This document shows, piece after piece, positions 9,201 through 19,374 of a stretch of DNA of 64,000 nucleotides. The DNA comes from Asterias rubens. Its lineage: Eukaryota > Echinodermata > Asteroidea > Forcipulatida > Asteriidae. The DNA lies in NCBI RefSeq assembly GCF_902459465.1, contig NC_047067.1:19405680-19469679 (forward strand), written 5' to 3'. Position 1 is the stretch's first letter; every line of letters begins with the position of its first letter. Both the position numbers and the translations under genes were made by a program. A model generated the notes under the pieces. That model searched no databases, was not told where the DNA came from, and saw only the letters and a program-made list of their open reading frames with translations.

Positions 9201-11437
9201 GTGACTGTTGCTCGCGATTATTGACTGCTTAATGGAGTCGCGACAAACTTCGCGTTTAATGGTGCCGCCAAGACTACTACAGAAATAGTTGCGACTACCG
9301 GCTTGGTGAACCAATTGTGTGGCTCACGACTATTCACAACAACAAAATGAACACAAAACATCCTCAGACATGGATGACACAATCCTTCAATCCTTTCAGG
9401 TTGAACTTTACTTTATTGTGCCTGCGGCGATTAATAGAGTAGTTAATTTCGATAGTCGCCCAGGCCTACCCTCATGGAACCGATTACCCTACGGTCATTA
9501 GCTACCTTCAGAAAAGCTCTCAAAACCTATTTATATGACTATTAACCTTGTTCAGTACAGTATGTTTATCTTAGTATTGTCATTTTTGTTGTTGTGTAAA
9601 GCACTGTGATAATTTTTGTAAGAGCGCTATAGAAAAGCCTTGGTAGTATAGTTAAGTAATAATAACAAACCATTTTTGTGTAGCCCATACACGCACGCTT
9701 TGAGATGAAAACAAAAGAGAGGTAACAGTTAATAGAGATGTCAAGTAATAACAAAAGACAAATTTATTTGATACAGAAAGAAATACTGAAGGCTATTGCA
9801 AAAATAATTGTGTTTTTAACTTGCCTGTGATTTTTTTTCTCAGAGCTCGGGAAAGTACGGAGTATACAGTGCTAACACACATCAGTGTATTAATAGGTAA
9901 AACCAAATTTACTGTTTGATTATTATTTTACGTTCATAAATACCTCAGAACGGTTTCGCTATTCCTGATGGTGGAGAGCCTGCACCTGGGTGTGTATTAA
10001 TCTTTCACAATGGTGTATATAAACCTTTGTTTATGACCAGTAAAAAGTGTTGAAACATGGGCGTGACACGCGAGCTTGCACCTGTGCTTATAAGACAGTT
10101 TCTTCATTCCTATTGGTCGAGAGCAACGGCCAGAACAGTTGTGCCACATTACGCGCTAGCTCGACGTGCACAGCATTCCCTTATAAGGAGTTGTTTACCC
10201 GAGGGCGGCAGAGGGCCTTACCATTTCATAGCTGGAGGGGTGTTATGTTGAAAGAAATCATTGAACAATTATAATTTTTGCATTTATTTTACTTTTTGAC
10301 CAAAAGTGTTGATGGTTTTTGACCGAAAAGGCATTTATGAATGGGAATCAAAGTGTGTTGAATCGGTTTTCAACTAGTGGTTTAAACCCGCCTCGGTAGA
10401 ATTATCAAGACCCAGGCCTCATTGGGATTAAACCACTAGTTGAAAACCTCTTCACCACACATTGATTCCCTTAATAGTTAGCATCTTACCCAGAAGTAAT
10501 CTCCGCCATACGTCTTCAGCTTGTTGTGACGATCCCGCACCTCAATATGAAGCTCCAGTTTGTCGCACAACGTATAGTGCAACGAAGCGTCTATTTGCTT
10601 GACTGTAAAAAAAGAATGCGCAGCGTCGGTAGGATTGTTAAAATCAACGCTCATCGAAGTCTTGGGGGTTGCTTGAGATGTAGTCAAGTTTGGCTGCTGT
10701 GACGTCACGGCCCGATGGGTAACGACTTGGGTAGGATTTGATGTTTGCGACCCTGCGAGCTTGCTGAAGATGTTTACTCCTCCTGCAACCCTTGCAGGAG
10801 CTATCTTTACCAGCTCAGTCTGAACCTGTGATCGAAACGATATATTTAAGAGTAGAATCAAACAGTAACACAAAATCAATCATAAGCGTCTGTAGAGAGT
10901 TATCAATCTAGTTGCCTTCTGAGGCAACTAGCAAAGTTCAATTTAATTCAACTCAAACTCACAATAATTTCCAACCAAACTCTAGGCCAACATGTACGGT
11001 ACATATCCAAAACCAATGTTTTAGTCGAGACCTCTTAGTCCAGCCAAGACCAAGACTGAGACCTCCTCATCAAACCGAGACCAGTACTTCCGAGATCGAG
11101 ACATTTGTAGTCTGAGAACGAGGAGGAGACCGTGACACCGAAAGAGATGGTCTCGAGATCAAAACCAGGTCTCGAGATCTACAACACTATCCAAAACATA
11201 AATTTTAAAGAAGCAAAAAAGACGGCCTGTCACAATAATTTTGATATGTTAATCTAGCACTTACCTCACCATCTTGCTGCCAGTAGAATAAAAAGTTTGC
11301 CCCACCAATGAATACGACTAATAGTATCAAAAACCACACAAGCCTGCTGCATCTTAATAAGCCTGTAACAGGCTGTAATTTTGAACCTGAATCATTCTTT
11401 CTTCCTTTTGTCGGAGAAGACCCCGGAGATGAGTTAT
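2435..11437 (-). CDS. NXPE-family (neurexophilin and PC-esterase domain) protein, four exons located
   Basis: Exons on the minus strand, in transcript order: 11265-11437, 10490-10825, 5478-5935 and 2435-3228. In order they give a short cytoplasmic segment with one transmembrane anchor, a Ser/Thr-rich stem, a neurexophilin-like beta-sandwich region and a C-terminal PC-esterase (GDSL/SGNH) domain. This is the architecture of NXPE proteins, whose substrates are poorly known; the related PC-esterase domains act on acylated glycans. Splices between the first three exons are in phase. The join of 5478-5935 (two bases left over) to 2435-3228 (needs one) is out of phase, and about 25-30 residues usually present between the two domains are missing. 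A small exon of length 3n+2 between 3229 and 5477 is the likely explanation. The start exon lies above 11437 and was not found. Family assignment is confident, function inferred. Confidence 0.85.
3354..3713 (-). mobile_element. TTAA-bounded inverted-repeat element (MITE-P family), copy 1
   Basis: Complete copy in an NXPE intron. It starts TTAAAGGCAGTGGACAC and ends GTGTCCACTGCCTTTAA, with inverted ends of about 28 bp. The centre holds a duplicated block (GGTCTCAAAATCAAATTCCAGG twice). Orientation is minus, taking the strand that reads ...ACACCCTTGTCACACGAAG as plus. TTAA ends are what piggyBac transposases leave. There is no coding capacity. Confidence 0.85.
3714..4177. other. Intron sequence, nothing recognised
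   Basis: AT-rich intron with a 17-base A run at about 4016-4033. A 86-codon frame here ends in that A run and has no recognisable features. No splice-flanked coding segment was seen. Confidence 0.5.
4178..4474 (+). mobile_element. MITE-P family, 5'-truncated copy
   Basis: It begins inside the element (ATATCTCAACATATGCATAAAA) and ends with the complete right terminus GTGTCCACTGCCTTTAA. A small internal deletion removes one arm of the central GAGACCTC palindrome. Confidence 0.75.
4663..4780 (+). mobile_element. tRNA-derived SINE head
   Basis: It has an A-box-like start (GTGTCGAGGCCGAGCGGTC), a B-box-like GGGTTTAAATCC and then TTGTGCCCTTGAGCAAG, the junction seen in the SINEs at 39.1 and 32.5 kb. 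The matching 3' end (GACAAAATACTAAGCGCTTTG) lies at about 5250-5310, so an AT-rich stretch of about 450 bp probably split the element. Confidence 0.55.
5245..5312 (+). repeat. SINE 3' end
   Basis: TACTAAGCGCTTTGACACACCCCTGGGGGTGTGATAAAGCGC is a short hairpin-bearing end that recurs near 32885 (GAGCGCTTTAATACACCTC). It is the likely tail of the SINE that starts at 4663. Confidence 0.45.
5400..5440. repeat. Poly-C/poly-A run
   Basis: C10 is followed directly by a long A run and a C run, about 40 bp before the donor of the NXPE middle exon. Confidence 0.8.
5478..5935 (-). CDS. NXPE gene, middle exon: second half of neurexophilin-like domain
   Basis: The acceptor TGTTTAAG precedes GTG AAG ATA at 5935; the donor is CACAG|GTAAGATG at 5478. 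The frame is phase 0 at the start and leaves two bases at the end. Diagnostic NXPE residues are DHQNGTYTAEFVLHWTG at the start, then PARFAYDGMFILGNQKELM, PWFCLKPKTLPCSAW and two further Cys. The upstream exon ends KTYGGDYFW, which joins in frame to VKIFSND exactly as in the family. The local GC content is much higher than in the flanking introns. Confidence 0.88.
5940..7230. other. Intron with decayed tRNA-like and unclassified sequence
   Basis: Two weak tRNA-B-box-like stretches occur on the minus strand (GGGATTTGAACCCAAGACC near 6080 and CCAACCCATGACCTTTGC near 6228), related to the tRNA-like part of the 258-bp repeat at 36 kb. The rest is AT-rich intron with several ACATGTACATGTA-type alternations (6830-7010). 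No coding signal was seen. Confidence 0.45.
7235..8660. mobile_element. Large foldback element with internal arrays of AAGTCGACTTA motifs
   Basis: 7290-7560 carries about five copies of a roughly 58-bp unit built on CATAATTTATCTCACCAAGTCGACTTA. 8298-8510 carries the reverse complement. The outer ends also match inverted: CAGGAGTGCCATCC near 7283 against GGATGGCACTCCTGG near 8505. A second inverted pair lies inside: TTCAAGTCTTAGATTGTGG (8143) against its complement near 8620-8640. The interior holds SINE sequence (GGATGGGACGTAAAGCCGTTGG, 7927) and a duplicated segment GATTAGCCCGTGCTTAGCCCG (7756 and 8086). No transposase is present. Confidence 0.8.
8729..8945. repeat. Dispersed repeat R1, copy 1
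   Basis: Nearly identical to 12523-12835 (CATATGAAAGGGCCTCACGTACTTCACAAA..., ...GCCGAACACCTAGTGTTTGTTTC). Copy 1 lacks about 90 internal bases present in copy 2. The end contains an inverted pair AACACCTAGTGTT. Confidence 0.8.
9430..9668 (+). mobile_element. 3' end of a CR1-like LINE, plus strand
   Basis: The frame reads LPSWNRLPYGH, then after a shift LRKALKTYLYDY-like, which is the last part of CR1-type ORF2. It is followed by GTGTAAAGCACTGTGATAA, AGAGCGCTATAGAAAAGCC and an AATAATAAC tail. Only about 230 bp remain. Confidence 0.6.
9855..10260. repeat. Dispersed repeat R2 and TACAGTGCTAACACACATC motif
   Basis: 9860-9900 holds the GTATACAGTGCTAACACACATCAGTGTAT motif that starts the 258-bp unit at 36 kb. 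9940-10105 is similar to 25955-26100 (TTCATAAATACCT...GAGCTTGCACCTGTGCTTATAAGACAG). The frames over 10047-10274 lie in this repeat and are not taken as genes. Confidence 0.55.
10362..10450. mobile_element. Short inverted-repeat element, family V, copy 1
   Basis: The ends are GGTTTTCAACTAGTGGTTTAA and its exact reverse complement around a core of about 45 bp. A related copy is at 38124-38222. It lies only about 40 bp from the donor of the NXPE stem exon (10490). Confidence 0.8.
10490..10825 (-). CDS. NXPE gene: stem and first half of neurexophilin-like domain
   Basis: The exon has 112 codons, phase 0 at both ends, with acceptor ATCACAG and donor TGG|GTAAGATG. Residues 1-55 form a low-complexity Ser/Thr/Gln-rich stem, typical of the juxtamembrane part of a type II membrane protein. 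It then has SVDFNNPTDAAHSFFTV, LHYTLCDKLELHIEVRD and KTYGGDYFW, the start of the neurexophilin-like fold in NXPE proteins. NLT in the stem is a possible N-glycosylation site. Confidence 0.85.
11265..11437 (-). CDS. NXPE gene: cytoplasmic tail and transmembrane anchor exon
   Basis: The acceptor TTTCTCACAG above 11437 has a good pyrimidine tract; the donor is GAG|GTAAGTGC at 11265. Fifty-seven full codons follow a split codon. The first 30 residues are polar and basic (SSPTKGRKNDSGSK). Then RLVWFLILLVVFIGG forms one membrane span, and the exon ends WQQDGE, which joins in phase to the stem exon. This is a signal-anchor arrangement, so the protein is probably Golgi or secretory-pathway with its catalytic domain in the lumen. 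An upstream exon ending in phase 1 must supply the ATG. Confidence 0.7.
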
Positions 11438-11689
11438 CTGTGAGAAACAAACAGTTAAAATAAAGAAATAAGGCCAAGTGAAATAAAAAACATGCTGCTC
11501 GTCCGGACTTTTTGTTATTTGTTATTTTCAATTTTTTTTATATTTTTTTCAAGATGGCCACCATGTCTAAGATGGCCGCCATATCATGTTTTAGATGGTT
11601 TTATGGTTTTACGGCATGTCCTCGAATTCTGCGTCTATTTTTAAACATATTGTTATTCTTTCCAAGAGTCCTTCTTGCTTTTGCTCCAA

Positions 11690-12250
11690 AGTTTTGTAAG
11701 AGATCTGCTCCAGCAGTGCAAACCTTGTAGGTTCGAATCCCACCCATTTTATAAAACACATTGGGTTAGGATTAAAGGGGTTAAGTTTTGATTTAAAAAA
11801 AGATGTGTACACCGAACAATTAGTGTTTGTAAATATACAACCACTACATGTAAAGTTTTTCTTTATAAATCCCGGACGCATTTGCATATGCAGTTGTGTC
11901 CGCCTCCATGCAAAACCGTCCTTGCAGTAAATTAAACGCCCTTGGTGGATGGAACACGTTCGCCATTTTTTTATAAAGCTAAGTGCATGTCATGAATGAC
12001 ATGGGAAATGTTCGGCCGTTGGGTATTCGCTGCAATCATAAAATACGTGAATATGCTGCATATTATTCGTATGCAGGTTCAGTGCATGCACGCTCGCTTA
12101 CGCGCGCACATTAGTCATGTACATGTCCGCCAGACGGTTTTTGCATAGCCCTGGACACGATTGCATATGCAAAAAAGTGTCCGGAGCGGACAGTATTGCA
12201 TGGCGGACACAATTGCATCTGACCCCGGCCGCTTCATACAATGTTTGAGC
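11690..12250. repeat. tRNA-like remnant and GCATATGCA/GTGTCCG inverted repeat
   Basis: A B-box-like GGTTCGAATCCCACCC lies at 11730. From 11870 to 12225, copies of TTGCATATGCA and GTGTCCGC/GCGGACAC occur in both orientations (11877-11910 against 12145-12220), a foldback layout about 350 bp long. No gene is seen. Confidence 0.5.
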
Positions 12251-12522
12251 AGCACTTAAAACAAGAAATCAAATAAGTTGTTTGCGCTGATGACATGTCC
12301 CCTATACAGCTTGTCAATATTACAATGGTCGCTTAGTAACGCAACATGTTTTTTGTTCTTTATTCGTCTTTGTCGAAAGAACCATAAACCCGAAGATACT
12401 TTTGTAGAAAAGGAGTATATAAATATGAGTTTAAGATGTGGTGCGCAACCCTGGTAGAGGGAAACCCCAAAACACACACCAAAAAAACAACAACCACAAA
12501 AGCTATTTTGACAATCTATTCA

Positions 12523-12835
12523 TCATATGAAAGGGCCTCACGTACTTCACAAAAATGGGTATGTTGGTGACCTTCTCTTGACCTTTATAAACTGGAAGAG
12601 CCTGTAAAATGCTTTGAAAAGGCATTATTTAAAGAATTTTAGGTTGAAATGTACACTTTTTGATGTTTTTTCCATAAGATTATAACACATCCAGAAAACT
12701 GTTTGGTTTTGATTTCTTTGCAATTTGACGAACTATTAACAACACATTTGTTTCATTGATTCAAACACTGACCCAACAATAGCCGAACACCTAGTGTTTG
12801 TTTCTACAAACACTCTATTTAGTTGTTGGAATTAT
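12523..12835. repeat. Dispersed repeat R1, copy 2
   Basis: The longer copy of the repeat at 8729-8945, in the same orientation. It contains the extra segment GGAAGAGCCTGTAAAATGC...TTGATGTTTTTTCC. Confidence 0.8.
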
Positions 12836-13213
12836 GTTTTGAATTATCTTATCTAAAGCCATTGGAGACTTTCGGAACAGAAACAAAATTAAAAGTTCAC
12901 AGATTTACAAATAACTTACAGGGTTTACAGGTCATTGTGAAAGATAGTTATTCCATGAAATGCTTTACTTTTTGAGAAAACATTAAAACAATATCAATTC
13001 TTGAAAGCGAGAATTATGGATTTATTTTAAACACATGTCATGACATGGCGTATTGTGCGGAAACAAGGGTGAGTTTTCCCGTTATTTGCTCCTGACTCCG
13101 ATGACCGATTGAGCCTAAATTTTCACAGGTTTGGTATTTTAAATATAAGTTGTGAATCACTAAGTGTGGGCCTTGGATAATACTGTTTAGCGAAAGTGTC
13201 CAATGGCTTTTAA

Positions 13214-13568
13214 AGGGTCGGTCTATGTAACTTTTGTAGGACAGAAAAGACAATGTCCACAGATTTACACTAAACTTACACAGTTTGAAGATAAAGATAG
13301 TAGAAAGCTTCCCTGAAAATATTACGTGCGGATGTGCTGTAGTTTTTGGGAAATGAGTAAAACAATGTCATAAAAATAATTTTCGTCTCATGAGACGAAA
13401 ATTATTTTAATAATTTACAAACATATTTTCATGACATTGTTTTACTCATTTCTCAAAAACTACAGCACCTCAGTAAGTAATATTTGAAGGGAAGCTTTCC
13501 ACTATCATTATCTTCAAACCCTGTAAGTTTAAATCTATGGACATTTTGAAAAAGTACCCAAATCCTTT
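13214..13568. mobile_element. Near-perfect palindromic element of about 350 bp
   Basis: The left arm (CACAGATTTACACTAAACTTA...AGAAAGCTTCCCTGAAAATATTA...GAGTAAAACAATGTCAT) is matched in reverse complement by the right arm. The centre is ATTTTCGTCTCATGAGACGAAAAT at about 13385. A decayed half copy precedes it at 12890-12980. This is a foldback or MITE with no coding capacity. Confidence 0.85.
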
Positions 13569-13699
13569 AAACAAAATGGCAAAATAAAAGTGCATTGGAT
13601 TGCACATAGTTTTTTTTTTTTACTCCGATGGTTGGGTCATACAGGAAGCCCACCACATGAATAGAAATTGTAAAACAGTGTACCATCAGTAAAATGACG

Positions 13700-13860
13700 G
13701 GCTGCATATTATGCCACAGCACCTTGTGAACAAACACCCCTGTACACCGGTACACTTTTTAAAAGGGCAAGGTCTCAAAGAAGGGCAGGGTCTCCATGAC
13801 TGGCTGCATACTATGCCACAGCAGCTTGTGAACAAAGGGGAAGGTCTCCATGGCAACGGT
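13700..13860. repeat. Short tandem duplication
   Basis: GGGCTGCATATTATGCCACAGCACCTTGTGAACAAA (13699) recurs as GGCTGCATACTATGCCACAGCAGCTTGTGAACAAA (13802), about 104 bp apart. A related GGCTGCATAATATCCCAAGAAC lies at 14313. Confidence 0.7.
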
Positions 13861-13875
13861 GGTTGTAAATCAACT

Positions 13876-14230
13876 GTTGGTAATTGTCAAAGACCAGTCT
13901 ACTCAGATGGTATCTCAAAATATGCATACAAAATTGAGCTCAATCGATCGACGTCGTCGTGAGATAGGCCTAATAATGAAAGAAAAAACACCGATGTCAC
14001 ACGAAGTTGTGTGCTTTCAAATGCTTGATTTCGGAACCTCAAAATCTAATTCTGAGGTCTCGGAATCAAATTTGTGGAAAATTACTTCTTTCTCTAAAAC
14101 TATGCCACTTCAGAGGGAGCCGTTTCTCACAATGTTTTATACCATCAACCTCTCCCCACTACTCGTCACCAAGAAAGGTTTTATGCTAACAATTATTTTG
14201 AGTAACTACCAATAGTGTCCACTGCTTTAA
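13876..14230 (+). mobile_element. MITE-P family copy, left end eroded
   Basis: It reads GTTGGTAATTGTCAAAGACC through to GTGTCCACTGCTTTAA. The first about 15 bases of the left terminus have diverged. Confidence 0.75.
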
Positions 14231-14479
14231 GCAGCTCTATGAAATTGGCCTCTGTGTTTTATAAATGTAAGTTAGGGTAAGGGCTACGCCCAGTTTTCCT
14301 GGTTTGTTGACTGGCTGCATAATATCCCAAGAACATTTCGATTTTGTTAGGGCAAGGTCACCAAGGCATTTTCTCCAAGAACACCCTATTAGGAAATTGT
14401 AAATATCTACCAGAGCATTTCACAGGCACAAAAGCAATGACCAGGGGGCATAAGGCCTGACAACACTACACTGCACTAT

Positions 14480-14945
14480 CACCGCGTTTACACTTGATCC
14501 TCCTCAGATCCCGAAAGCGAGATCAAGTATTTTTGTGCTGTGTTCACACTTGAGTGTGATCTCGCATTGATCTCGCATAGTTCAATTCAGCTGAGGCAGA
14601 GGTTACTGTGCGATGTGATTGATAATCGCCGGCCACACCCCAGGTAGGCAAAGCGTTGTTTACAGTTTCTTGACCTGACACACCGGATGTGAGCAGCTTA
14701 AATTGCAGGATCTGGGGCTGATTTCACAAAGCAATAAAATTCATCGCAAGACAAATTTTCAGTATCACCATAGTGATTTGTATTGTGACATAACACTTTA
14801 CTAAGCAGCTGCGATTGATTTGCAGTTACGATCAATTTTAGATCTTTGTGAAATCGGCCCCTGATCTCGATCTGCGTCCACACTTGTTTTTCGATCGCCT
14901 TTGCAGGATCTTGTCTCCCTTGATCTTGCAATAAAGGGAGGTCAA
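14480..14945. repeat. GATCAAGT-rich element containing a nested inverted-repeat element
   Basis: The outer part (TTTACACTTGATCCTCC... and ...TGCGTCCACACTTG...CTTGATCTTGCA) resembles an inverted pair. It is split by 14713-14863, whose ends GGGGCTGATTTCACAAAG and CTTTGTGAAATCGGCCCC are inverted repeats. So one small element sits inside another. Confidence 0.6.
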
Positions 14946-14949
14946 AAGG

Positions 14950-15054
14950 TCACAATGTTTTATACCAACAACCTCTCCACATTACTTGTCACAAAGAAAG
15001 GTTTTATGCTAATAATTATTTTGAGCAATTACCAATAGTGTCCACTGCCTTTAA
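14950..15054 (+). mobile_element. MITE-P family, right-end fragment
   Basis: Only the last about 105 bases remain, from CACAATGTTTTATACC to GTGTCCACTGCCTTTAA. Confidence 0.75.
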
Positions 15055-15389
15055 ACCAGATTAATAAGATTAATTAGATCAATAAGAAAATGAAGAAAAG
15101 CATTAGAATGTAGCATTATATACTGGGCAGCTTGCGGAACAGGGCAAAGATTTCCTGGCAATAAGCAGGCTTTGCATCACATCCCTAGTTTGCTAATTTC
15201 TTAGTATAGTGCTCAATTTGTGTTTTAATTTTTTATACAACTGGATTTGTTACTACACCTGGAATCTACAGGACTTTTTCTGTGTATCCTCCAGTCATCT
15301 GAATTGTGAAAATAGTGTTTTTCTGTGGAATTTTTCACTGTCTCAGTTGAGAATTCTGGTGTATAAAGCTTACACACACTTAGGTGGCT

Positions 15390-16090
15390 GAGTCCTGTGC
15401 AGTCATCCACCTAGTCCATGGACATTGTTCGCCCATCTGGGGACAATGGAGGTATCCTTTTCATTCTCTCTCTGCTTGCTAGACCATTGTACTGTATGAC
15501 TCATCTGTGGTCAGCTTTGTTCCATCAGAATCAATTGTGTCTGGTGCTTGCATTCTGCCAAAGACACATCAAGGACTCATCCAGGGTCGTAAATATCTGA
15601 AATGCCCTATTTCTTACTATGACAACTCCCCAGCCACTTTTCATAAGGAAATTGTGATTTTTGGTGACATTGCTGTAAATCCCGGCCTTGAAGGTGTCAA
15701 TAACTCAAACTCAGCAGAAGCTAGTCCAAACTCTGCAAATTCCTACTCACGAAACAAGCTTCTCAGTCTCCGTTATGCCCCATTCACACGTGCTACCACT
15801 TTGCTGCCTTCCTGTAGTGTAAATTATCATTACAGAACCTTGGCCTTTTTGTAAATCCCAGCACTGTTTACCGACCTACACATCGTATTCGTAGGCCTAC
15901 CACCTACCCCTAGGCTACACTCTGCAAACAAAGATTGCTTCAAAATACTCATATACTTCCCCCAAACAGTAAAAGACTGGAATGCATTACGACCACCAGA
16001 CCCAATTCATATCCAATTGTTCATATCCATCATTGACAATAAGAAAACAAAGTACTTAACGGAGTCGTTACACAACCGACCTTAGCCATG
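15390..16090 (+). mobile_element. Internally deleted CR1-like LINE remnant
   Basis: The frame 15507-15854 contains EIVIFGDIAVNPGLEG, resembling the GDxExNPGP-type stretch at the start of ORF2 in many CR1-like LINEs. Past 15860 other frames read FPQTVKDWNALRPPD, the ...FPRTIRDWNxL motif of the ORF2 C-terminus. The whole endonuclease and reverse-transcriptase body between them is missing, so this is an internally deleted copy. The assignment rests on two short motifs. Confidence 0.45.
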
Positions 16091-16959
16091 TTTGTTAGAC
16101 TTGTGGTATTGTCAAAACCACACCGCACCCACACCCACTCTTTTCATTTGGCTAACACCAGGCCCAGCAAATAATACAAACTTGAAAACATTCTAATCAT
16201 TCTTAATTAGTAAAACCTTTCCTTACCAACTAACGGCATCGCAATGCATCACACTGTCGAACTTGTTGTTGTTCTAGTCGAAGTGTTCCAACAACATGCC
16301 CAATTCTTCGTCTACATAGTTCAAGAAGTTTGTTTTACATCAATAACGTACATCGGGCAATTTATGTCTACCTACACGGTCTTCAGTCCATTCACTTTAG
16401 TGTACTCGAGAACACTGTGTTTTTAATTTTAGCCCAGTCAGCTTCCTCATCCATGGTCGGACGTCCTACCAGGGCTGTGAGTGACACTGCGTAGTCATCT
16501 CACTTCATGCTTCATCCATGTTTGCAACAGAAGGACGAAATCATCTTACATATTTAGTCATGATAGTATGCCACATAAATGCAATAATAGCTAGCTTTTA
16601 TGTTCTTGAAATCGGCCCGGTCACCGGGTTGCCGGACGTTATCAATCGGACATGACTAAAGTGCACGGATCAAGCATGTCGAGAAACGGACAATAGAGGG
16701 CGGTTGACATCCGTTTTTCGCAAAATTAAAATAAAACTATTCTGTTGTAAACGCCATTGCCCGAGTTTTTGCCAACCTGAAAACTTTGTGAGAGCCATCA
16801 CCGCAAATCAAAAAACGAATAGCTCCATCCTGTAATAATGGAATACAATACATTGATATTCAGAAATAGTGAATGAATTTCTTGGAAACAAAAGCAACCA
16901 ATCTATGGGATGTGATTTTGTCTAATTAAAATAATTTGAATAATAATATCAACCAATAT

Positions 16960-17200
16960 TAACCACAAGGGAAACTGACTGGGTAAATTTTGAAATGATT
17001 TTTGGGGTTGAATAAATAATTGACTAGAGTTGAATTCGAACCACCGGATTAACGTGCCGGTGCTCTACCCTAGTTGGCGGTGTCCCTATTAAGTTGTCAA
17101 TATCTTTGTTCGGGGTGCCAGTCAGAAGCCATACAACCGTTGCCTGCCGTGTAGCCAGGGATCACACCACCTGGGAAGCGGCAGCCAGGGGGTGTGACTT
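16960..17200 (-). mobile_element. tRNA-Thr-like SINE (Thr-SINE), dispersed copy
   Basis: Same family as the tandem units at 60.7-61.7 kb. AACCACAAGGGAAACTGACTGGG is followed by a degenerate minus-strand tRNA-like part (GAATTCGAACCACCGGATTAACGTGCCGG...) and then GTCAATATCTTTGTTCGGGG...TGCCGTGTAGCCAGGGATCACACC. Confidence 0.7.
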
Positions 17201-17299
17201 TTTGAAGATGCTAAATTATATGGACATAATGATTTGTTTGTAAAGACGATGTGACCTATGTTTACATTCAAACTGCCTTCCGTTGACAAAACACTGTAT

Positions 17300-17400
17300 A
17301 CGTCATGTTTCGCCGGGCAAAAAGACGCGTAGACGTGGTAAGAGTGCAGACACTTTCGAGCAGGCTGCCAAAACACAAAGGTTTTGCCCGGCGGTATATG
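17300..17400. repeat. Imperfect palindrome GCCGGGCAAAA...TTTTGCCCGGC
   Basis: The CGCCGGGCAAAAAGACG block at 17310 is matched in inverse near 17380 (GGTTTTGCCCGGCGG). This is a short foldback inside an otherwise featureless region. Confidence 0.6.
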
Positions 17401-18310
17401 TGTGCGGATCATGTTATAGTTTTCGAGTGACGTCAGCGGTCACACCGTCCGATTTTATACCATCGAAGATTGTTTTTGTCCATTCCGAACCCCAGCGTAG
17501 TTTTGGTTATCTAGTCTTCGTTTTTGAACAAAAGAGAATTCGTGAATTAAACAAAGAGAAGACGAAAGGCCTACCACTGTGTTCTCCTCACTATCATATT
17601 GAACAGTGTCTGAGTTGCACTGTTTTGGCATAGGCATGTTTATCGCCGTCAATTTGATCTAAAAACCCAAAAGCAAATTTTAAACATATCCTATTCCAAA
17701 GTCGACAACAGTCAAGAATAAATCACGTCACAATTTTTACTGAGACCCCGTTAGCAATGACCCCAGAATGACCCATTGAGAAATGTATACCTACCCTTAC
17801 TGCTCGATAAGGGTAAATGGATACCTGTTGAAGTTCGCGAGTTACGAAGAAAGAACCAAACTAAGATCAGAAATGGTTTTCTTGTCCTGTCATTACCGAC
17901 TAATAAGCACCCACGCTCCGTCCGTGTCAATCACAAGAAACATGATAGACGTACTTGTCAAAATAACTCCTTATTATGAAGGCACTCTCTTCAATTTGTA
18001 GATATTTAAGTCGTGTGATGTCCCGAGGAGTTAAAACCAGAATCCCCCATTATATTGTTATCAAGAAGTGAAAAAAAATACTCAAGTTTGAAGATTGCTG
18101 CATGTATATATAATATCAATGTTATAACCCGCGATGTGACATCTCATGTGAAAAAGTGGTGGTTTGGAAATTAGATATTAAGTCACGACGTTCCATACCT
18201 CAACTGAAATTCACTTTCCAAAATATCAAAAATCAAAGTATCTAAAGAGGGAAAATCACTCTTTTGAAGAGCCATTATGAGGGACAACTTTTGTTTTCGA
18301 GTGGTCCACT
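17400..18310. other. Intergenic, nothing recognised
   Basis: Mixed composition, with short open frames on both strands that overlap one another and show no family motif or splice context. No feature is claimed. Confidence 0.5.
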
Positions 18311-18312
18311 TT

Positions 18313-18698
18313 TTAAAGGCAGTGGACACAATTGGTAAATAGCAAAGACAAGTCTTCTCACTTGGTGTATCTCAACATATGCATAAAATAACAAACCTGT
18401 GAAAATTTGAGCTCTATCGGTCATCGAAGTTGCGAGATAATAATGAAAGACAAATAACCCTTGTCACGCGAAGTTGTGTGCGTTTAGATGGTTGATTTCG
18501 AGACCTCAAGTTCTAAATCTGAGGTATCGAAATCAAATTCGTGGAAAATTAATTCTTACTCGAAAACTGTGGCATTTCAGAGGGAGCCGTTTCTCACTAT
18601 GTTTTATACCATCAACCTCTCCCCATTACTCGTCACCAAGAAGGGTTTTATGCCAATTATTATTTTGAGTAATTACCAATAGTGTCCACTGCCTTTAA
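18313..18698 (+). mobile_element. MITE-P family, complete copy
   Basis: Full length with both termini (TTAAAGGCAGTGGACACAATTGG ... AGTGTCCACTGCCTTTAA) and the central inverted pair GAGACCTCAAG/GAGGTATCG. A good reference copy for building a consensus. Confidence 0.88.
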
Positions 18699-18988
18699 GG
18701 TTGACGTTTGCATCTTGTTGAGTGATTTTTCACTCTGTCGTCCTGGAGTGAAATAGCCGCCAATCTTTTTAAAGAGCCATAGAGGGACAAATCGAAATGT
18801 AAGAGTGGTGTTTATCACTCTTTTACAATTAGAGAGTACAATTTAACGGAGGAATAAACAAATCGAATATTATTTTACAAGGAGCACTAAAACAGCAATG
18901 GAAAAGGGTGAAGAGCTGGCTGGTCATAGACCTAATGGGTTAAGCTTGTAAGGTGTGTAACTCTTAGCACTGCTTGGATGTAATGTTT

Positions 18989-19374
18989 AAAGGAACGCGT
19001 TGCCTTGGATCGGACGAGTTGGTCTTTAAAAAGCGTTTATAACCGTTTGTTATAAAATGCATATGGTTGGAAAGATGTTTTAAAAGTAGAATAAAATGAT
19101 CCACACAATTATTTTGCCTCGATATTGCGTGGTTTTCATTTTACTTTGCGAGCTACGACGGTTGGCCGTTTATGGGAGTCAAACATTTGACTCGACTCTC
19201 ATAAACGGCCGACCGTGTTCGTCGACGAGGTAAAAGGAAATCGTGCAATTTCGAGGCGTGTTTGTGTGGATCACTGTATTCTACTTTTAAAACATCTTTC
19301 GAACCTAATGCATTTAAACGGTAACAAACGCTTTTCAAAGACAAACTCGACCGATCCATGGCAAAGTGTTTCTT
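18989..19374. mobile_element. Long-arm foldback element
   Basis: The arms are about 180 bp: AAAGGAACGCGTTGCCTTGG...GTCTTTAAAAAGCG on the left, the complement (CGCTTTTCAAAGAC...CCATGGCAAAGTGTTTCTTT) on the right. The centre GGCCGTTTATGGGAGTC/GACTCTCATAAACGGCC is near 19195. The arms are about 85 percent similar by eye, and there is no internal gene. Confidence 0.85.
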
